A stretch of DNA of 64,000 nt from Nitrososphaeraceae archaeon. Its GTDB lineage: Archaea; Thermoproteota; Nitrososphaeria; Nitrososphaerales; Nitrososphaeraceae. The position numbers were made by a program, and so were the translations under genes. The stretch lies in the NCBI GenBank assembly GCA_009377575.1, contig WHTU01000003.1:62001-126000 (forward strand), given 5' to 3'. How positions within the stretch are numbered: the stretch's first letter is position 1; every line of letters begins with the position of its first letter. This document shows, piece by piece, positions 27,474 to 37,701 of this stretch. The notes under the pieces are model-generated. The model was given only the letters and a program-made list of their open reading frames with translations, ran no database searches and was not told the DNA's origin.

Positions 27474-28337
27474 ATGTTCAGAACACTATTGTTTATTCCA
27501 GGGAACAACAAGAGATTCATCGAGAAAGCTAAGCTCCTGAATGCGGATATAATCTGCTTTGATTTGGAAGATTCTGTGCCCTTAAATGAAAAGCAGACCG
27601 CTAGGGATCTGGTGTCAGAGGCACTGGATAAGAAAGAAGATTTTGGTAACAGAAATGTGTACGTTCGAATTAATTCATATGAATCAGGTATAGCGATCCA
27701 GGACCTGGATGCCATCGTGAGTGATGAAATAGACGGAGTCGTGATTCCTAAGGTTAATAATCAGAGTGAAATAAACCACCTAACTCTTAGGTTGAACGAA
27801 TTGGAACGCAAGAAAGCCATGAGCAAGAAAATAGGAACAATGGCCTCTATAGAATCTGCTCAGGGACTGGTTAATTCGTATTCAATTGCAACCGCTGACT
27901 CACGGGTGAAGATGCTGGTATTTGGAGTGTTTGACTTTCTTAACGACATGGGATTGGATTATGTTCAAGATGGAATTGAATACTCTTTTGCACGTGCAAA
28001 GATCCCAATCGATGCGAGGGCCGCCGGAATTGGTGCAATTGATGCAATCTGGCAAAAAGTTGATGATGTAGAAGGATTAGTACGGGATGCTGCAACTGCC
28101 AAACGACTAGGATATCAGGGCAAATGCGTAATTCATCCAAAGCAAGTGGAACCAGTAGCTAACGTCTTTATTCCAAGCAGTAATGAAATTGACTGGGCTA
28201 GGAAGGTAGTACAAGCCTTGGAAGAAACAATGGAAAAGGGAAGGGGTATAGGTGCCGTAACTGTGGACGGAAGGATGGTCGATGCCGCTCACTATCGACA
28301 AGCTAAATCTGTATTGGACTCCTTGAATACTAAGTGA
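27474..28337 (+). CDS. HpcH/HpaI aldolase / citrate lyase beta-like protein
   Basis: This TIM-barrel lyase-type enzyme belongs to the CitE/malyl-CoA lyase family. It has RTLLFIPGNNKRFIEKA at the start and the acidic metal-binding FDLEDSVPLNEK. VYVRINSYESG and a late GYQGKCVIHPKQVEPV block also appear. At 287 aa it has the single-subunit CitE-like size, without citrate lyase alpha/gamma partners, so citrate cleavage is unlikely. Cleavage or hydrolysis of a malyl-, citramalyl- or related CoA ester is the family-based expectation. It is in one transcription unit with the MDR dehydrogenase before it. Confidence 0.88.
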   Translation: MFRTLLFIPGNNKRFIEKAKLLNADIICFDLEDSVPLNEKQTARDLVSEALDKKEDFGNRNVYVRINSYESGIAIQDLDAIVSDEIDGVVIPKVNNQSEINHLTLRLNELERKKAMSKKIGTMASIESAQGLVNSYSIATADSRVKMLVFGVFDFLNDMGLDYVQDGIEYSFARAKIPIDARAAGIGAIDAIWQKVDDVEGLVRDAATAKRLGYQGKCVIHPKQVEPVANVFIPSSNEIDWARKVVQALEETMEKGRGIGAVTVDGRMVDAAHYRQAKSVLDSLNTK

Positions 28338-28473
28338 CATGTAATCACATCATTGTATTCATCTGATCTAAACATAATTGATGTAGTCATGGTCTGAAAT
28401 GCAGATTAGCGATGTTTTATGATAGATATAATCACAAAACACGAGCTCAGAACATCTTGTTGTAGGGTACTTT

Positions 28474-28513
28474 AACACCACAACACCACAACACCATAAC
28501 ACCATAACACCAC
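28474..28513 (+). repeat. Tandem 8-bp repeat AACACCAY, five copies
   Basis: Five consecutive units of AACACCAC or AACACCAT run without interruption in the non-coding gap before the thermosome gene. It is a simple-sequence repeat, and no function is evident. Confidence 0.85.
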
Positions 28514-28680
28514 ATTCCTTATCATATTTCGTTGTATTGTGAAAATTCATAAATGGCTTTTTCCCTCAGGGGCACTTTTTGAGGGATCATAATTCATTGT
28601 CTGGGTGCTAGCCGTTTCCTATCAAGATTAGCTTCTAGTAGGACTTCTGGCTAAAAATGCACACTCAACTAGGTAGTAAA

Positions 28681-28690
28681 TTTAATATAT
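28681..28690 (+). promoter_or_regulatory. Probable TATA box of thermosome paralogue 2
   Basis: TTTAATATAT lies about 50 bases upstream of the ATG, which would give a leader of roughly 25 bases that includes the conserved TAGGTGAATAGAG element. Assignment is by sequence and spacing. Confidence 0.45.
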
Positions 28691-28720
28691 CCCCAACCCA
28701 TGCCTTTAATGAGTATATTT

Positions 28721-28733
28721 TAGGTGAATAGAG
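28721..28733 (+). promoter_or_regulatory. Leader element shared by both thermosome genes (copy 2)
   Basis: TAGGTGAATAGAG lies 4 bases before the ATG and is identical to the element before the other thermosome gene. GGTGA within it fits a ribosome-binding site; the extra conserved bases may reflect recent duplication or a common translational control. Confidence 0.6.
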
Positions 28734-28737
28734 GATA

Positions 28738-30384
28738 ATGTCAATTCAACAAGGTACAGCTGGTGGAATGCCAGTCTTAATATTGAAAGAAGGCGCGAGT
28801 CAAACTAAAGGTCGTGATGCTCAGAAGAATAACATAACTGCGGCAAAGCTCATAGCAGAGGTAGTACGTTCAAGTTTAGGACCACGAGGAATGGACAAAA
28901 TGCTCGTGGATTCTCTGGGAGACGTGACTATCACCAATGATGGGGCCACAATTCTCAAAGAAATCGATGTCCAGCATCCTGCCGCAAAGATGATGGTAGA
29001 GGTTGCTAAGTCGGTTGATAATGAAGTGGGGGACGGTACTACATCTGCAGTCGTCCTTGCGGGAGCACTCATTGAGAAAGCAGAAGAGCTAATTGGAAAG
29101 GATGTTCATCCAACCATTATAGTTGACGGTTATAGAAGGAGTGCAATCAAGGCGATTGAAATACTCAACAGTGTCGCGATAAAAATCCATGGTAATGAGA
29201 AAGATCAACTTACAAAAATCGCAAAGACTTCGATGCAAACAAAATTAGTTTCCAAAGATTCAGATCAGTTGGCAGAGCTGGTTGTTACTGCTTCCCTTCA
29301 AATAGCTGAAAAAACGGTAGGTGGATATCGAGTAGACTTGGATGATATCAAGGTTGAGAAGAAGGCTGGAGGATCTCTGCGAGATACTAAATTGATAAAG
29401 GGTATAGTGCTTGATAAAGAAGTTGTGCACGGGGGAATGCCAAAACGCATCGAGAAATCGAAGATCGCTCTGATCAATTCTGCCCTTGAAATAGAAAAGA
29501 CCGAATTTGATGCAAAGATCAACATTAGCTCCCCTGATCAGATGAAGATGTTTCTTGAGGAAGAAAATAAGATGTTGAAAAACATGGTGGATAAGATTAT
29601 CGCTGCAGGTGCCAACGTTGTCGTATGTCAAAAGGGTATTGATGACATAGCACAACATTATCTGGCAAGGGCCAATATTTTGGCAGTTCGAAGGGTCAAA
29701 GAAAGTGATATGACAAAGCTCGCTAAAGCCACAGGTGCAAGAATCATAAGCAATCTTGAAGACCTTTCAAGTAAAGATCTTGGGGCCGCAGATCTGGTAG
29801 AAGAGCGAAAAGTGGAGACAGACAAATGGGTCTTTATAGAAGGATGCAAGAATCCAAAAGCAGTTACGATACTCGTACGAGGAGGCTCACAAAGAGTTGT
29901 AGATGAAGCAGATAGATCATTGCATGATGCATTAAGTGTCACGAAGGACGTATTAGAAAGGCCAGCCATAGTCGCAGGCGGAGGAGCACCAGAGGCGTAC
30001 GTAGCTGGAAAATTGCGCGATTGGGTGGGCACTCTTTCTGGTAGAGAACAGCTTGCTGCAGAGAAGTTTGCAGAATCATTGGAAGTCATCCCTCTTACTT
30101 TAGGTCAAAATGCGGGCATGGACCCTATCGATGTGCTGACTGACTTGAGAGCAAGACAATCAAAGGGCTCAAAATGGACCGGAATAGATGTTAGGAATGC
30201 AAGAATTGCAGATATTTCCAAGTTGGAGATAGTCGAACCTCTTGTTGTGAAGGAACAAATAATCAAGTCGGCTACGGAGGCGGCATCGATGATCTTACGT
30301 ATAGATGATGTTATCGCAGCAAGTAAGTCGGCTGGAGGTCCTCCTGGTGGCGGCATGCCTCCGGGCGGCATGGGCGAGATGTGA
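28738..30384 (+). CDS. thsB: Thermosome subunit (group II chaperonin), paralogue 2
   Basis: This second chaperonin subunit (548 aa) has the same domain plan as the gene at 13399-15099: [12 protein letters not shown], the [14 protein letters not shown] nucleotide site and [13 protein letters not shown] late in the protein. The apical domain differs most, around residues 190-300. The C-terminal tail is short ([12 protein letters not shown]), against the long GGM run of its paralogue. The two probably form a mixed ring. The two genes point in opposite directions 14 kb apart, so they are not a simple tandem pair. Confidence 0.95.
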   Translation: MSIQQGTAGGMPVLILKEGASQTKGRDAQKNNITAAKLIAEVVRSSLGPRGMDKMLVDSLGDVTITNDGATILKEIDVQHPAAKMMVEVAKSVDNEVGDGTTSAVVLAGALIEKAEELIGKDVHPTIIVDGYRRSAIKAIEILNSVAIKIHGNEKDQLTKIAKTSMQTKLVSKDSDQLAELVVTASLQIAEKTVGGYRVDLDDIKVEKKAGGSLRDTKLIKGIVLDKEVVHGGMPKRIEKSKIALINSALEIEKTEFDAKINISSPDQMKMFLEEENKMLKNMVDKIIAAGANVVVCQKGIDDIAQHYLARANILAVRRVKESDMTKLAKATGARIISNLEDLSSKDLGAADLVEERKVETDKWVFIEGCKNPKAVTILVRGGSQRVVDEADRSLHDALSVTKDVLERPAIVAGGGAPEAYVAGKLRDWVGTLSGREQLAAEKFAESLEVIPLTLGQNAGMDPIDVLTDLRARQSKGSKWTGIDVRNARIADISKLEIVEPLVVKEQIIKSATEAASMILRIDDVIAASKSAGGPPGGGMPPGGMGEM

Positions 30385-30484
30385 TCATTAGAACAGAACT
30401 TTGACCTCTTCAAGAGGTATCTAATTTCTTAGTTTTGTTTTTCCCACCTTCCCCATGTTTTTATTGCACAAACTTGGAAAGGAT

Positions 30485-30709
30485 CTACTGGATATTCAGT
30501 TCTTTCTCAATTATGTCTTTTATAGAGGAACCAGTCTCCTGCAAGTCAAGCAACTTTGTTAGATAATCTACCCAAGAAATATCTCCTAATGCTCTCTTCC
30601 AAGATGCATAACCAGAAATCACTTTGTCAAACGATTTACAATGGTACTCACAATACTTGTCAGCTGTCGCTCTAGAACAAATCAAACATACCGCTTTGGT
30701 AGTAGCCAT
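30485..30709 (-). CDS. Small zinc-ribbon-like hypothetical protein
   Basis: This 74-residue protein has CLICSRATADKYCEYH near the N-terminus, a CxxC-x(n)-CxxH pattern typical of small treble-clef or zinc-ribbon folds. A helical region ending in SSIKDIIEKELNIQ follows. The start is ATG at 30709. It lies convergent to the thermosome gene and 59 bases downstream of the secreted protein gene on the same strand. No named family is recognised, and a nucleic-acid or protein adaptor role is only a guess. Confidence 0.65.
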   Translation of the reverse strand: MATTKAVCLICSRATADKYCEYHCKSFDKVISGYASWKRALGDISWVDYLTKLLDLQETGSSIKDIIEKELNIQ

Positions 30710-30768
30710 TTATTGATATTCATAGATTGATAAAAGAACGGAAGTTGAATACCTGCTATATTAAAATG

Positions 30769-31332
30769 TCATTCGATCACTTGACCCAGTGTTAGTGGAA
30801 CTCTGAGGGGTTCTGATATGGGAGATTCTTTTGATGGATCGGTAAACGTGACTACAGCTGTAACATTCTTTAATGCATCGTCATTGAAAGTAGTTGCTAG
30901 TTGAATTGTACCCGTCTCATTTGTAGTTATAGGAGAAGGAAAAGAGGATGTTCTGACTAAAGTTTCGTTTGTAGCGTATACCTCCATTATGGCATTTATT
31001 GGTTTGCCGATTACATCTGGATTTGATGCATTATAATCTACAAGAAGCTTTACCTGATTCCCAGGATCGACAGTCAAAGGTATGTAATGAGCAGCCGCAA
31101 GTCCTAGAGAGATGCTTTTAGGTTCAAGATCCGTGGTTAGATTGGTTGTCAATTCTGTAGTTTGTTGTTGGGCAGGTTGGTCTGGAGTGGATTGGTTTTG
31201 TTGTTGAATTTCAATTTCAGGGAGATCGGTGCCAGGGAAGATTGTCACTTGTGCGTCGACGGGAGAAGAAACCAACAGTATTGTAATCAAGGGAAGCAAG
31301 ACTGTCAACAATCTTGTTAAAGTCGAGGACAT
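30769..31332 (-). CDS. Secreted hypothetical protein with beta-rich domain
   Basis: This 187-residue exported protein has residues 7-26 (RLLTVLLPLITILLVSS) as a signal peptide ending near VDAQ. A low-complexity Gln/Thr linker comes next (IQQQNQSTPDQPAQQQT). A beta-strand-rich domain then contains several N-x-S/T sites and a fragment reading VVTFTDPSKESPISEPLRVPLTLG. It resembles immunoglobulin-like surface modules but has no membrane anchor at the C-terminus. The function is unknown. It is transcribed divergently away from nothing close and before the zinc-ribbon gene. Confidence 0.7.
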   Translation of the reverse strand: MSSTLTRLLTVLLPLITILLVSSPVDAQVTIFPGTDLPEIEIQQQNQSTPDQPAQQQTTELTTNLTTDLEPKSISLGLAAAHYIPLTVDPGNQVKLLVDYNASNPDVIGKPINAIMEVYATNETLVRTSSFPSPITTNETGTIQLATTFNDDALKNVTAVVTFTDPSKESPISEPLRVPLTLGQVIE

Positions 31333-31406
31333 GAATTGATTCTGATATCAATCAGATATATATTCTATATTCAACTTTTTTTGATGGATTTGTCATTGTT
31401 AAGAAA

Positions 31407-32843
31407 TCATACCACTTCGACGTCGTGAGGAAGGCTTTCTATATACCCAGCAGAAGTGATTTTTATAAATTTTGCATTCTTTTGCATTTCTACAATTGTC
31501 TTTGCACCACAATAGCTAAGCCCAGAACGAAGACCCCCAACCAATTGCCTAATTATGTCGACCACGCTCCCTTTGTAACTAACCATTGCTTCTACCCCCT
31601 CGGGCACATAATCATTCAAATCGTCGGATTCGATTACCTGTGAACCCTCTTCACGGTACTTTCTACCCAAAGATGCATAAAAGGAAGCCATTCCTCTGTA
31701 CATCTTAAACTTCTTACCGTTCTTCACAAGTGTCTTACCAGGACTTTCATCTGTGCCACCAAATAGACTTCCAACCATAACAGAAGACGCTCCAGCTGCA
31801 AGGGCCTTAGTGGCGTCACCAGATGTTCTTATTCCGCCATCGGAGATAATCGGAATATCATAATCTTTTGTTACCTCGGCACTATCGATAACCGCGGTGA
31901 CCTGAGGTACTCCAGAGCCTGTAATGACTCGAGTAATGCATATGGATCCAGAACCAACCCCGACCTTCACAGCATCTACTCCAGCTTGGATAAGATCCTT
32001 CGATCCATTTCCTGTTGCAACATTTCCTGCTATAAGTTCACAACTTGGAAACGCCTTCTTTATCATTTTTACTGCATTTATTGCGTTGTCGCTATGCCCG
32101 TGCGCAATATCAACCACTATCACATCAGCCCCGGCCTCGAGCAATGTCTCAGTTCTTTCTAGAAAATCACCCTTGACACCCACGGCTGCGCCTACAAGTA
32201 ATCTCCCTTTCTTGTCTTTGGAAGCGTACGGATACTTCTCCATCTTAAGAATATCTTTACTTGTAACTAGACCTACTATATGATATTTCGTATCAACTAC
32301 CGGTAGTTTTTCTATTCTATGTTTATGAAGAATTTCTTTAGCTTCTTCTATAGTGATCCCTTGTTGAGCCGTGATTACATCTCTGCTCATTGAATCAGAT
32401 ACCTTTTTTGTTGGGTTACTCTCAAAGGTTATGTCTCGTCTGGTGATGATACCCGTTAGCTTATTATCATTATCTTCCACAAGTAACCCTGATACTCCAT
32501 AATCTGTCATCAGCTTTCTCGCATCTGTTACGTTCATGTTCTGGCTAACTGTATATGGTTGCTCAATCATGACGGATTCGGATCTCTTAACCCTCAAGAC
32601 TTCATCAACCTGGTCTGCAATAGTCATAAATCTGTGTATAATCCCTATTCCGCCTTCGCGAGCTAGAGCAATGGCCATCCCTGACTCGGTGATCGTATCC
32701 ATATTTGCGCTGATCAGGGGAATGTTAAGAAAAATATTGCGTGAGAGCCTTGTCCTCAGATTAGTTTGACTCCGAGAGATAATGTGTGATCTGGTCGGAA
32801 CGAGAAGCACGTCATCAAAAGTTAATCCTTCTGTAATCTCCAA
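31407..32843 (-). CDS. guaB: Inosine-5'-monophosphate dehydrogenase
   Basis: GuaB oxidises IMP to XMP with NAD+, the first committed step of GMP synthesis. The N-terminal block LTFDDVLLVPTRS is followed by two CBS domains at about residues 95-205 (VSGLLVEDNDNKLTGIITRRD, KLPVVDTKYHIVGLVTSKD). The catalytic loop is GSGSICITRVITGSG with the active Cys. ISDGGIRTSGD and the flap MYRGMASFYA come later. At 478 aa, length is normal. The gene is monocistronic, starting at ATG 32843. Confidence 0.96.
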   Translation of the reverse strand: MEITEGLTFDDVLLVPTRSHIISRSQTNLRTRLSRNIFLNIPLISANMDTITESGMAIALAREGGIGIIHRFMTIADQVDEVLRVKRSESVMIEQPYTVSQNMNVTDARKLMTDYGVSGLLVEDNDNKLTGIITRRDITFESNPTKKVSDSMSRDVITAQQGITIEEAKEILHKHRIEKLPVVDTKYHIVGLVTSKDILKMEKYPYASKDKKGRLLVGAAVGVKGDFLERTETLLEAGADVIVVDIAHGHSDNAINAVKMIKKAFPSCELIAGNVATGNGSKDLIQAGVDAVKVGVGSGSICITRVITGSGVPQVTAVIDSAEVTKDYDIPIISDGGIRTSGDATKALAAGASSVMVGSLFGGTDESPGKTLVKNGKKFKMYRGMASFYASLGRKYREEGSQVIESDDLNDYVPEGVEAMVSYKGSVVDIIRQLVGGLRSGLSYCGAKTIVEMQKNAKFIKITSAGYIESLPHDVEVV

Positions 32844-33085
32844 ATAATACCTTAATTAGGTGTTCTGCAGAGGGATTATAAGTTTTGCCTAAATTTCTTG
32901 TACTAATTGCGACCGAGATAAGGGATCAAAGACGGTCGGAGGGTTTAAGGAGGCAACATATTTAGCCATTTAGATTCATGCCATCCTCACCTTTCAGGGG
33001 TCGTTAGAACCAATCAGGGTATCCAAAATACCAACAGATTAAAATAATATTTCACCAAAAATTTGATGTTGCAGAGGCTTTATCT

Positions 33086-33766
33086 TTGAAAGGCACAAAA
33101 TATAACATTGCGATATTTGACACATTTAAGACTCGTAAGGATAAGTTCACTGGAGAAGCGAAAAGACAAAGAGGAATTATCGCCCATCTTGCCTCTGAAC
33201 AAAGCCCGGAGTTGCGTACAAGAACTTCCATTGCTCATGTGATCGCGAAAAAGCACGGAATACTTTGGCAGAACATTTATTCAGGAATTTTTCGAGACCT
33301 TGACGAGGTCCTCATCCCTTCAGGCGTAGTAAAGGAGGGAGGCAGACTACCCTTAAGGCGTGGACCAAGAGCCCTACAATTGGAAGGAGTACCATTCTAT
33401 GAATTAACTGAAGCAGGATTGTTGGTGGCATCATCAATCGAAGAGCTAGGGAAAGAGCATAGGGCCAAGTCCTTAGAAGCATTTATTGGTTCACTGAAGC
33501 CTGAAAATAGGGACGAAAAGATCCTCTTTGACGGAATACTTCTCTTGATGAGCATTGCTCCTTATTTCGTATCGAAAATAATCAATGAATACATTCATTC
33601 GTATAGTATTGGTGTAGTAGATAGCATTATACCTATGAATGTGAAAAACTTTAGATCGGTCATTTCTGACCATATTGGAGTCGAAAAGGAGCTACTCGAA
33701 GCATTTGTGAATTCAAGCAAAGATAAGCAGAATCTCATTATGGATTTTATGAGGATTCTTACTTAA
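33086..33766 (+). CDS. Hypothetical protein with winged-helix-like N-terminus
   Basis: This 226-residue soluble protein has an N-terminal half that could be a DNA-binding winged helix (RTSIAHVIAKKHGILWQNIY, then VPFYELTEAGLLVA). The C-terminal half is helical (AKSLEAFIGSLKPENR, then KILFDGILLLMSIAPYFVSK). The longest start is TTG at 33086. It lies 312 bases before SMC on the same strand, so a link with chromosome organisation is conceivable but unsupported. No family was recognised with certainty. Confidence 0.65.
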   Translation: MKGTKYNIAIFDTFKTRKDKFTGEAKRQRGIIAHLASEQSPELRTRTSIAHVIAKKHGILWQNIYSGIFRDLDEVLIPSGVVKEGGRLPLRRGPRALQLEGVPFYELTEAGLLVASSIEELGKEHRAKSLEAFIGSLKPENRDEKILFDGILLLMSIAPYFVSKIINEYIHSYSIGVVDSIIPMNVKNFRSVISDHIGVEKELLEAFVNSSKDKQNLIMDFMRILT

Positions 33767-34078
33767 TTGAGCGAAAGTCTTTTATGAATTTTATCAAAAT
33801 TATACAATTTTCCGATCTTAGTTTAAGTTCTTGAATGAAATAGTATCATCTTTATTACAAAATGCAACAAGTACTGTGCCGTGAATCTGAGCAAGATGAA
33901 ATCTCAGAGCGTAGGAATACGGTTCGTAATGCGTTCTTATGAATAGCATGGCCAAGTAGTAATAGTAGGTCAAACAAATTCCTAAGAATACAAAATCTTG
34001 TAAAACAGGTCAGAAGAACCAGAAACTCTGGTTTTTAGGGATGAATCAATCTTTATAAATAAAATATATTAATATCTA
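33767..34078. other. 312-base gap before SMC
   Basis: No gene was seen. Its right end carries the SMC promoter (TATA element at 34052). Confidence 0.4.
34052..34061 (+). promoter_or_regulatory. TATA box of the SMC gene
   Basis: TTTATAAATA lies 18-27 bases before the TTG at 34079. That distance is what is expected if transcription begins at or next to the start codon, so the SMC mRNA is probably leaderless, which supports the TTG start. Confidence 0.55.
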
Positions 34079-37000
34079 TTGGATACTGGTCGTCTGTCCT
34101 TGGTGCATATAAAAAAATTAGAGGTCTATGGGTTCAAGTCGTTTGGTTTCAAAAATTCCGTCCTAACATTTGATAAGGGGCTTATTGCAGTCACTGGTCC
34201 AAATGGTTCTGGAAAGAGTAACATTCTCGACGCGATAATGTTTGCTCTTGGAGAGAATAGCCCAAGGGTGCTCAGAGTGGATAGATTTCAGTCACTGTTT
34301 CATGACAGCCATAGTACCCATCATAAGATGATCCATGTAAGCCTCACCTTCGACAATCACGATCGAGGAATCCCAATTGACTCGGATAATGTCACGTTGA
34401 CAAGAGATATGGAAGGACAAGCAGGAGAAAGTGAGTACTATCTCAATGGAAAGAAAGTTACGAAAGGGACCATAGTTGAGCTTTTGGAGATCGTAATTGC
34501 TACGTCGAATAAGCTGAATATCGTACAACAGGGGATGATAACTAGGATGTCCGAGCTCAATTCTGATGAGCGAAGAAGAATTATTGAAGATATAATTGGT
34601 TTGTCTTACTTTGATGAGAAGAGAACTGAAGCCCTAAAGCAGCTAGATGAATCCGATAGGCGTTTAGAAGTTGCTTTTGCACGAATCGATGAAGTTAGAA
34701 AGAGAATTGATGAACTTGAAATTGAAAGAAATGAACAATTGAAATTTCTCAGTATTGAAAATGAAATCAAGAGATATCGAGCCATCAGGATTTCGAATGT
34801 TATCGAATCAACTCGATTAAAGACTGAATCAAATGCAAACCGCTTAAGCAGTTCCAGGTCTCGTTCTTCATCATTGGAAACTGAGATTAGTAAACTGAAT
34901 GCTGAGATCGAGGGTATCGAACAGGAAAGGGGGAAATATATGAAAGAGTTAGATATCACAAATAAAGATAAGGCATTAGTAGAAGGTAAATTATCAAATC
35001 TTGTCTACCAATCAGAAAGGAACCGAGCAGTTCTGAAAGAAGCAGATCAGCGAATCATAAATATTCAAAGAAGGTTGAAATCAATTGAACTTGAGAAGGC
35101 AACGCGCAAAGACAAGGAGTCTAGTTCACAGCTGGAATTAGAAAAGCTTGAGTATAGCATTCAATTGAAGAGGTCGGAAATGAGTGATCTTACATCCGAA
35201 CTAAATACGACAAATAGAAAGATAGACAAAATAGCATCCACAGAAGGTGTGTATCATACTAAAAAGGCTATTATTGATGGTAGAGTGAATGTTCTACTTC
35301 GAATTCAGAGTCATTTTGAAGCAGTCCTCGCAAGGCTGGAGGAGAGAAGGGCACAAATACAGAGAGCTAAGGATATCATTGAAGCAGAGGTCTTGTCGTT
35401 AAGAAATCAGACCTCTAGGTTCAACATTCTAGATCAGTTGCAAAGTAATGACCTTCAAATATATCTACAACACCTTCAATCATGTAACAAGTCTGCAGAG
35501 AACCTTCTGGATACAAAGAAACGTGTTGAGCATGACCTCTCTACCTCATCACGACTTGTGGTTACTGCACAACACGCTGTATCGCTTAGACATGACGGTA
35601 TTACTGAGGTCATGAGAAATCCTAATACCGAGTACTTTGCCGTTACAAGTTTGTTAGAAGCCTCAAAGTACCTAGGGATAGTAGGAATAGTGCAAGACTT
35701 GATAAAGTTAGAAAGAGTCTATGAGAGAGCTATTCTCGCTGCTGCATCAGATTGGATGAGTGCAATTGTAGTATCCGACATTAAATCGATGATTTCACTT
35801 CTTAGGTATTCAATGAACAAAAAGTTACCTAGGTTTAGAATAATCCCTCTCGATATATTGAATTATCATAGCAGAAAATCAGAAATAGATAAACTTTACG
35901 AAACAGACTCTATTGGCATATTAGGAAGTTTAGACAGGTTTGTAAGTTCTGGGTACCCACAATTAGTGACGTTCCTATTTCGGGACATAATACTTGTTCG
36001 AACTTCATCAACTGGCTACGAGTTAGCAAGGAGAGGATTCAAATCGGTATCCTTGTCAGGCATATCATTCGAACCGAGTGGTGTACAAGTATCGATTGAT
36101 TTCGGATCAAAAATCTTTGATATGAGCAAAACCGCTCTAACTACGGAGGTAGTTAGAAAATTGGAGTCTTCTACAAAACATCTCAATTCATTTGTTGAAA
36201 TGAAAAAATCAAACCTTGAAGGACTAACAAACCATCTGTTGAAACTAGAGCAATTGGAATTTAAAGCCGAAACCAACATTACAAGATTACAGGAAAGAAT
36301 TTCCTCCATAGGGGAGTCGATCTCTAGTATGGAAGATTTGTTAAGGACACGAATCTACGAAGCCTTAGCACTTCAAGAAAAGTGGGAAAGTACTGATAAT
36401 ATGCAACTATTGTTTGAGACTCGCCTATCTCAGTCCAAATCCCTTATGGGTAAATTAGTGATGTTGTCAGAAAAGATAGACAAGCTGCATGGAAGTGGGG
36501 AATTTGCAAGCTTGCAAAGTGAAAAGAACAATATCTTGAGGACCATCGAGAAAACTGATCTGGAACACAGAGAGAGAATTACTGAATCCACCCCGATGAG
36601 GTCCATGGCACAAGCCACTCAACAACAGATTAAAGAACTCGATGAAGAGGAGAATCAACTTCGTTATGAGTTGCAACAAAAGCGTAACGAATCAGGTGAA
36701 ATGCGAAAGAACCTAGATATCGTGGATTCTGAAATCTTGACGCTTAGACAGAAGGAGCAGAATATTATTGATTCAACTGGGAAATCTTATGATGTGATAT
36801 CTGACTACGAACAGAAAATAAAGATGATTCGAGAAAATGAGCGCAAATTGTCTAGGGAATATTCTACCCTAGACCGCGATATTGCCATCGATAAAAGGGA
36901 CATCGAACAGTTAGGTGTTAAATACGAAGAGCTAACAGCTGAGCTTAGGTCCTTAAATTATGAAGAAATGCCACAAGACCTAAATGTAGACATAATATTG

Positions 37001-37651
37001 GAGAATTTGAACGCTGAGTATGTTTCTATAAGAAACAGGGTTAACTTACGTGCGAAAGATGCGTATTCTGAAATAATTGAAGGTTATCGAAGTATGTCTG
37101 AACGGAGAAATGAGCTTGAGATCGAACGTAACTCGATCGTTGAATTCATGGAAGAGATTGCCAAAGAAAAAAGTCAAGTATTTGATGATGCATTTTCCAA
37201 GGTGGATCAGAACATCAGACAGACATTTGCCCAAGTGAGTGGTGGTGGCTCAGCTTGGCTTGAAATCGAAAACCCCGCTGAAGAGACAAGTGGTATCATG
37301 CTAGTAGTACAATTTCCTGACAAACCTAGGCGTGAATCTACGTCGCTTTCTGGGGGAGAAAAAACTATGGCTGCAACAATATTTCTCTTAGCATTACAGT
37401 CACTAAAACCCTCTCCATTTTATCTCATGGATGAAGTTGATGCCCATCTAGACGCGCAGAATACGGAAAGATTGCTAAGTGTTCTCTTAAGACGATCTAT
37501 AGACAACCAGATTATAATGGTCACTCTGAAAGATTCTACCGTTGCCAAGGCAGGTCTAGTTTATGGGGTCTATCCCAAAGATGGTGTTTCCCACGTGGTA
37601 AAATATACCCATGGCAAAAAGCTAAGCCCAAGCATACAGTCTAATCCATGA
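34079..37651 (+). CDS. smc: Chromosome segregation protein SMC
   Basis: This ATPase condenses and helps to segregate the chromosome. The N-terminal head has VYGFKSFGFKNSV and Walker A GPNGSGKSNILDA near residue 41. Two long coiled-coil arms (about residues 160-500 and 690-1010) flank a hinge around 515-650 (FAVTSLLEASKYLGIVGIV). The C-terminal head has the signature SLSGGEKTMAATIFLLA and Walker B FYLMDEVDAHLD. At 1190 aa, length is typical. TTG at 34079 fits the promoter; a second TTG at 34100, just before HIKKLEV, is an alternative. No scpA/scpB partner gene is adjacent. Confidence 0.95.
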   Translation: MDTGRLSLVHIKKLEVYGFKSFGFKNSVLTFDKGLIAVTGPNGSGKSNILDAIMFALGENSPRVLRVDRFQSLFHDSHSTHHKMIHVSLTFDNHDRGIPIDSDNVTLTRDMEGQAGESEYYLNGKKVTKGTIVELLEIVIATSNKLNIVQQGMITRMSELNSDERRRIIEDIIGLSYFDEKRTEALKQLDESDRRLEVAFARIDEVRKRIDELEIERNEQLKFLSIENEIKRYRAIRISNVIESTRLKTESNANRLSSSRSRSSSLETEISKLNAEIEGIEQERGKYMKELDITNKDKALVEGKLSNLVYQSERNRAVLKEADQRIINIQRRLKSIELEKATRKDKESSSQLELEKLEYSIQLKRSEMSDLTSELNTTNRKIDKIASTEGVYHTKKAIIDGRVNVLLRIQSHFEAVLARLEERRAQIQRAKDIIEAEVLSLRNQTSRFNILDQLQSNDLQIYLQHLQSCNKSAENLLDTKKRVEHDLSTSSRLVVTAQHAVSLRHDGITEVMRNPNTEYFAVTSLLEASKYLGIVGIVQDLIKLERVYERAILAAASDWMSAIVVSDIKSMISLLRYSMNKKLPRFRIIPLDILNYHSRKSEIDKLYETDSIGILGSLDRFVSSGYPQLVTFLFRDIILVRTSSTGYELARRGFKSVSLSGISFEPSGVQVSIDFGSKIFDMSKTALTTEVVRKLESSTKHLNSFVEMKKSNLEGLTNHLLKLEQLEFKAETNITRLQERISSIGESISSMEDLLRTRIYEALALQEKWESTDNMQLLFETRLSQSKSLMGKLVMLSEKIDKLHGSGEFASLQSEKNNILRTIEKTDLEHRERITESTPMRSMAQATQQQIKELDEEENQLRYELQQKRNESGEMRKNLDIVDSEILTLRQKEQNIIDSTGKSYDVISDYEQKIKMIRENERKLSREYSTLDRDIAIDKRDIEQLGVKYEELTAELRSLNYEEMPQDLNVDIILENLNAEYVSIRNRVNLRAKDAYSEIIEGYRSMSERRNELEIERNSIVEFMEEIAKEKSQVFDDAFSKVDQNIRQTFAQVSGGGSAWLEIENPAEETSGIMLVVQFPDKPRRESTSLSGGEKTMAATIFLLALQSLKPSPFYLMDEVDAHLDAQNTERLLSVLLRRSIDNQIIMVTLKDSTVAKAGLVYGVYPKDGVSHVVKYTHGKKLSPSIQSNP

Positions 37652-37701
37652 CTCTGACGCGTACAGCGGCACCAAAACAATCGCCCTAATTCGTACACGA
37701 A

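Larger units (their letters stand above)
28338..28737. other. 400-base region upstream of the second thermosome gene
   Basis: No gene was found. It contains an 8-bp tandem repeat, a 7-bp-arm hairpin, and the TATA-like TTTAATATAT at 28681-28690 that probably serves the thermosome gene. These are listed or discussed separately. Confidence 0.4.
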
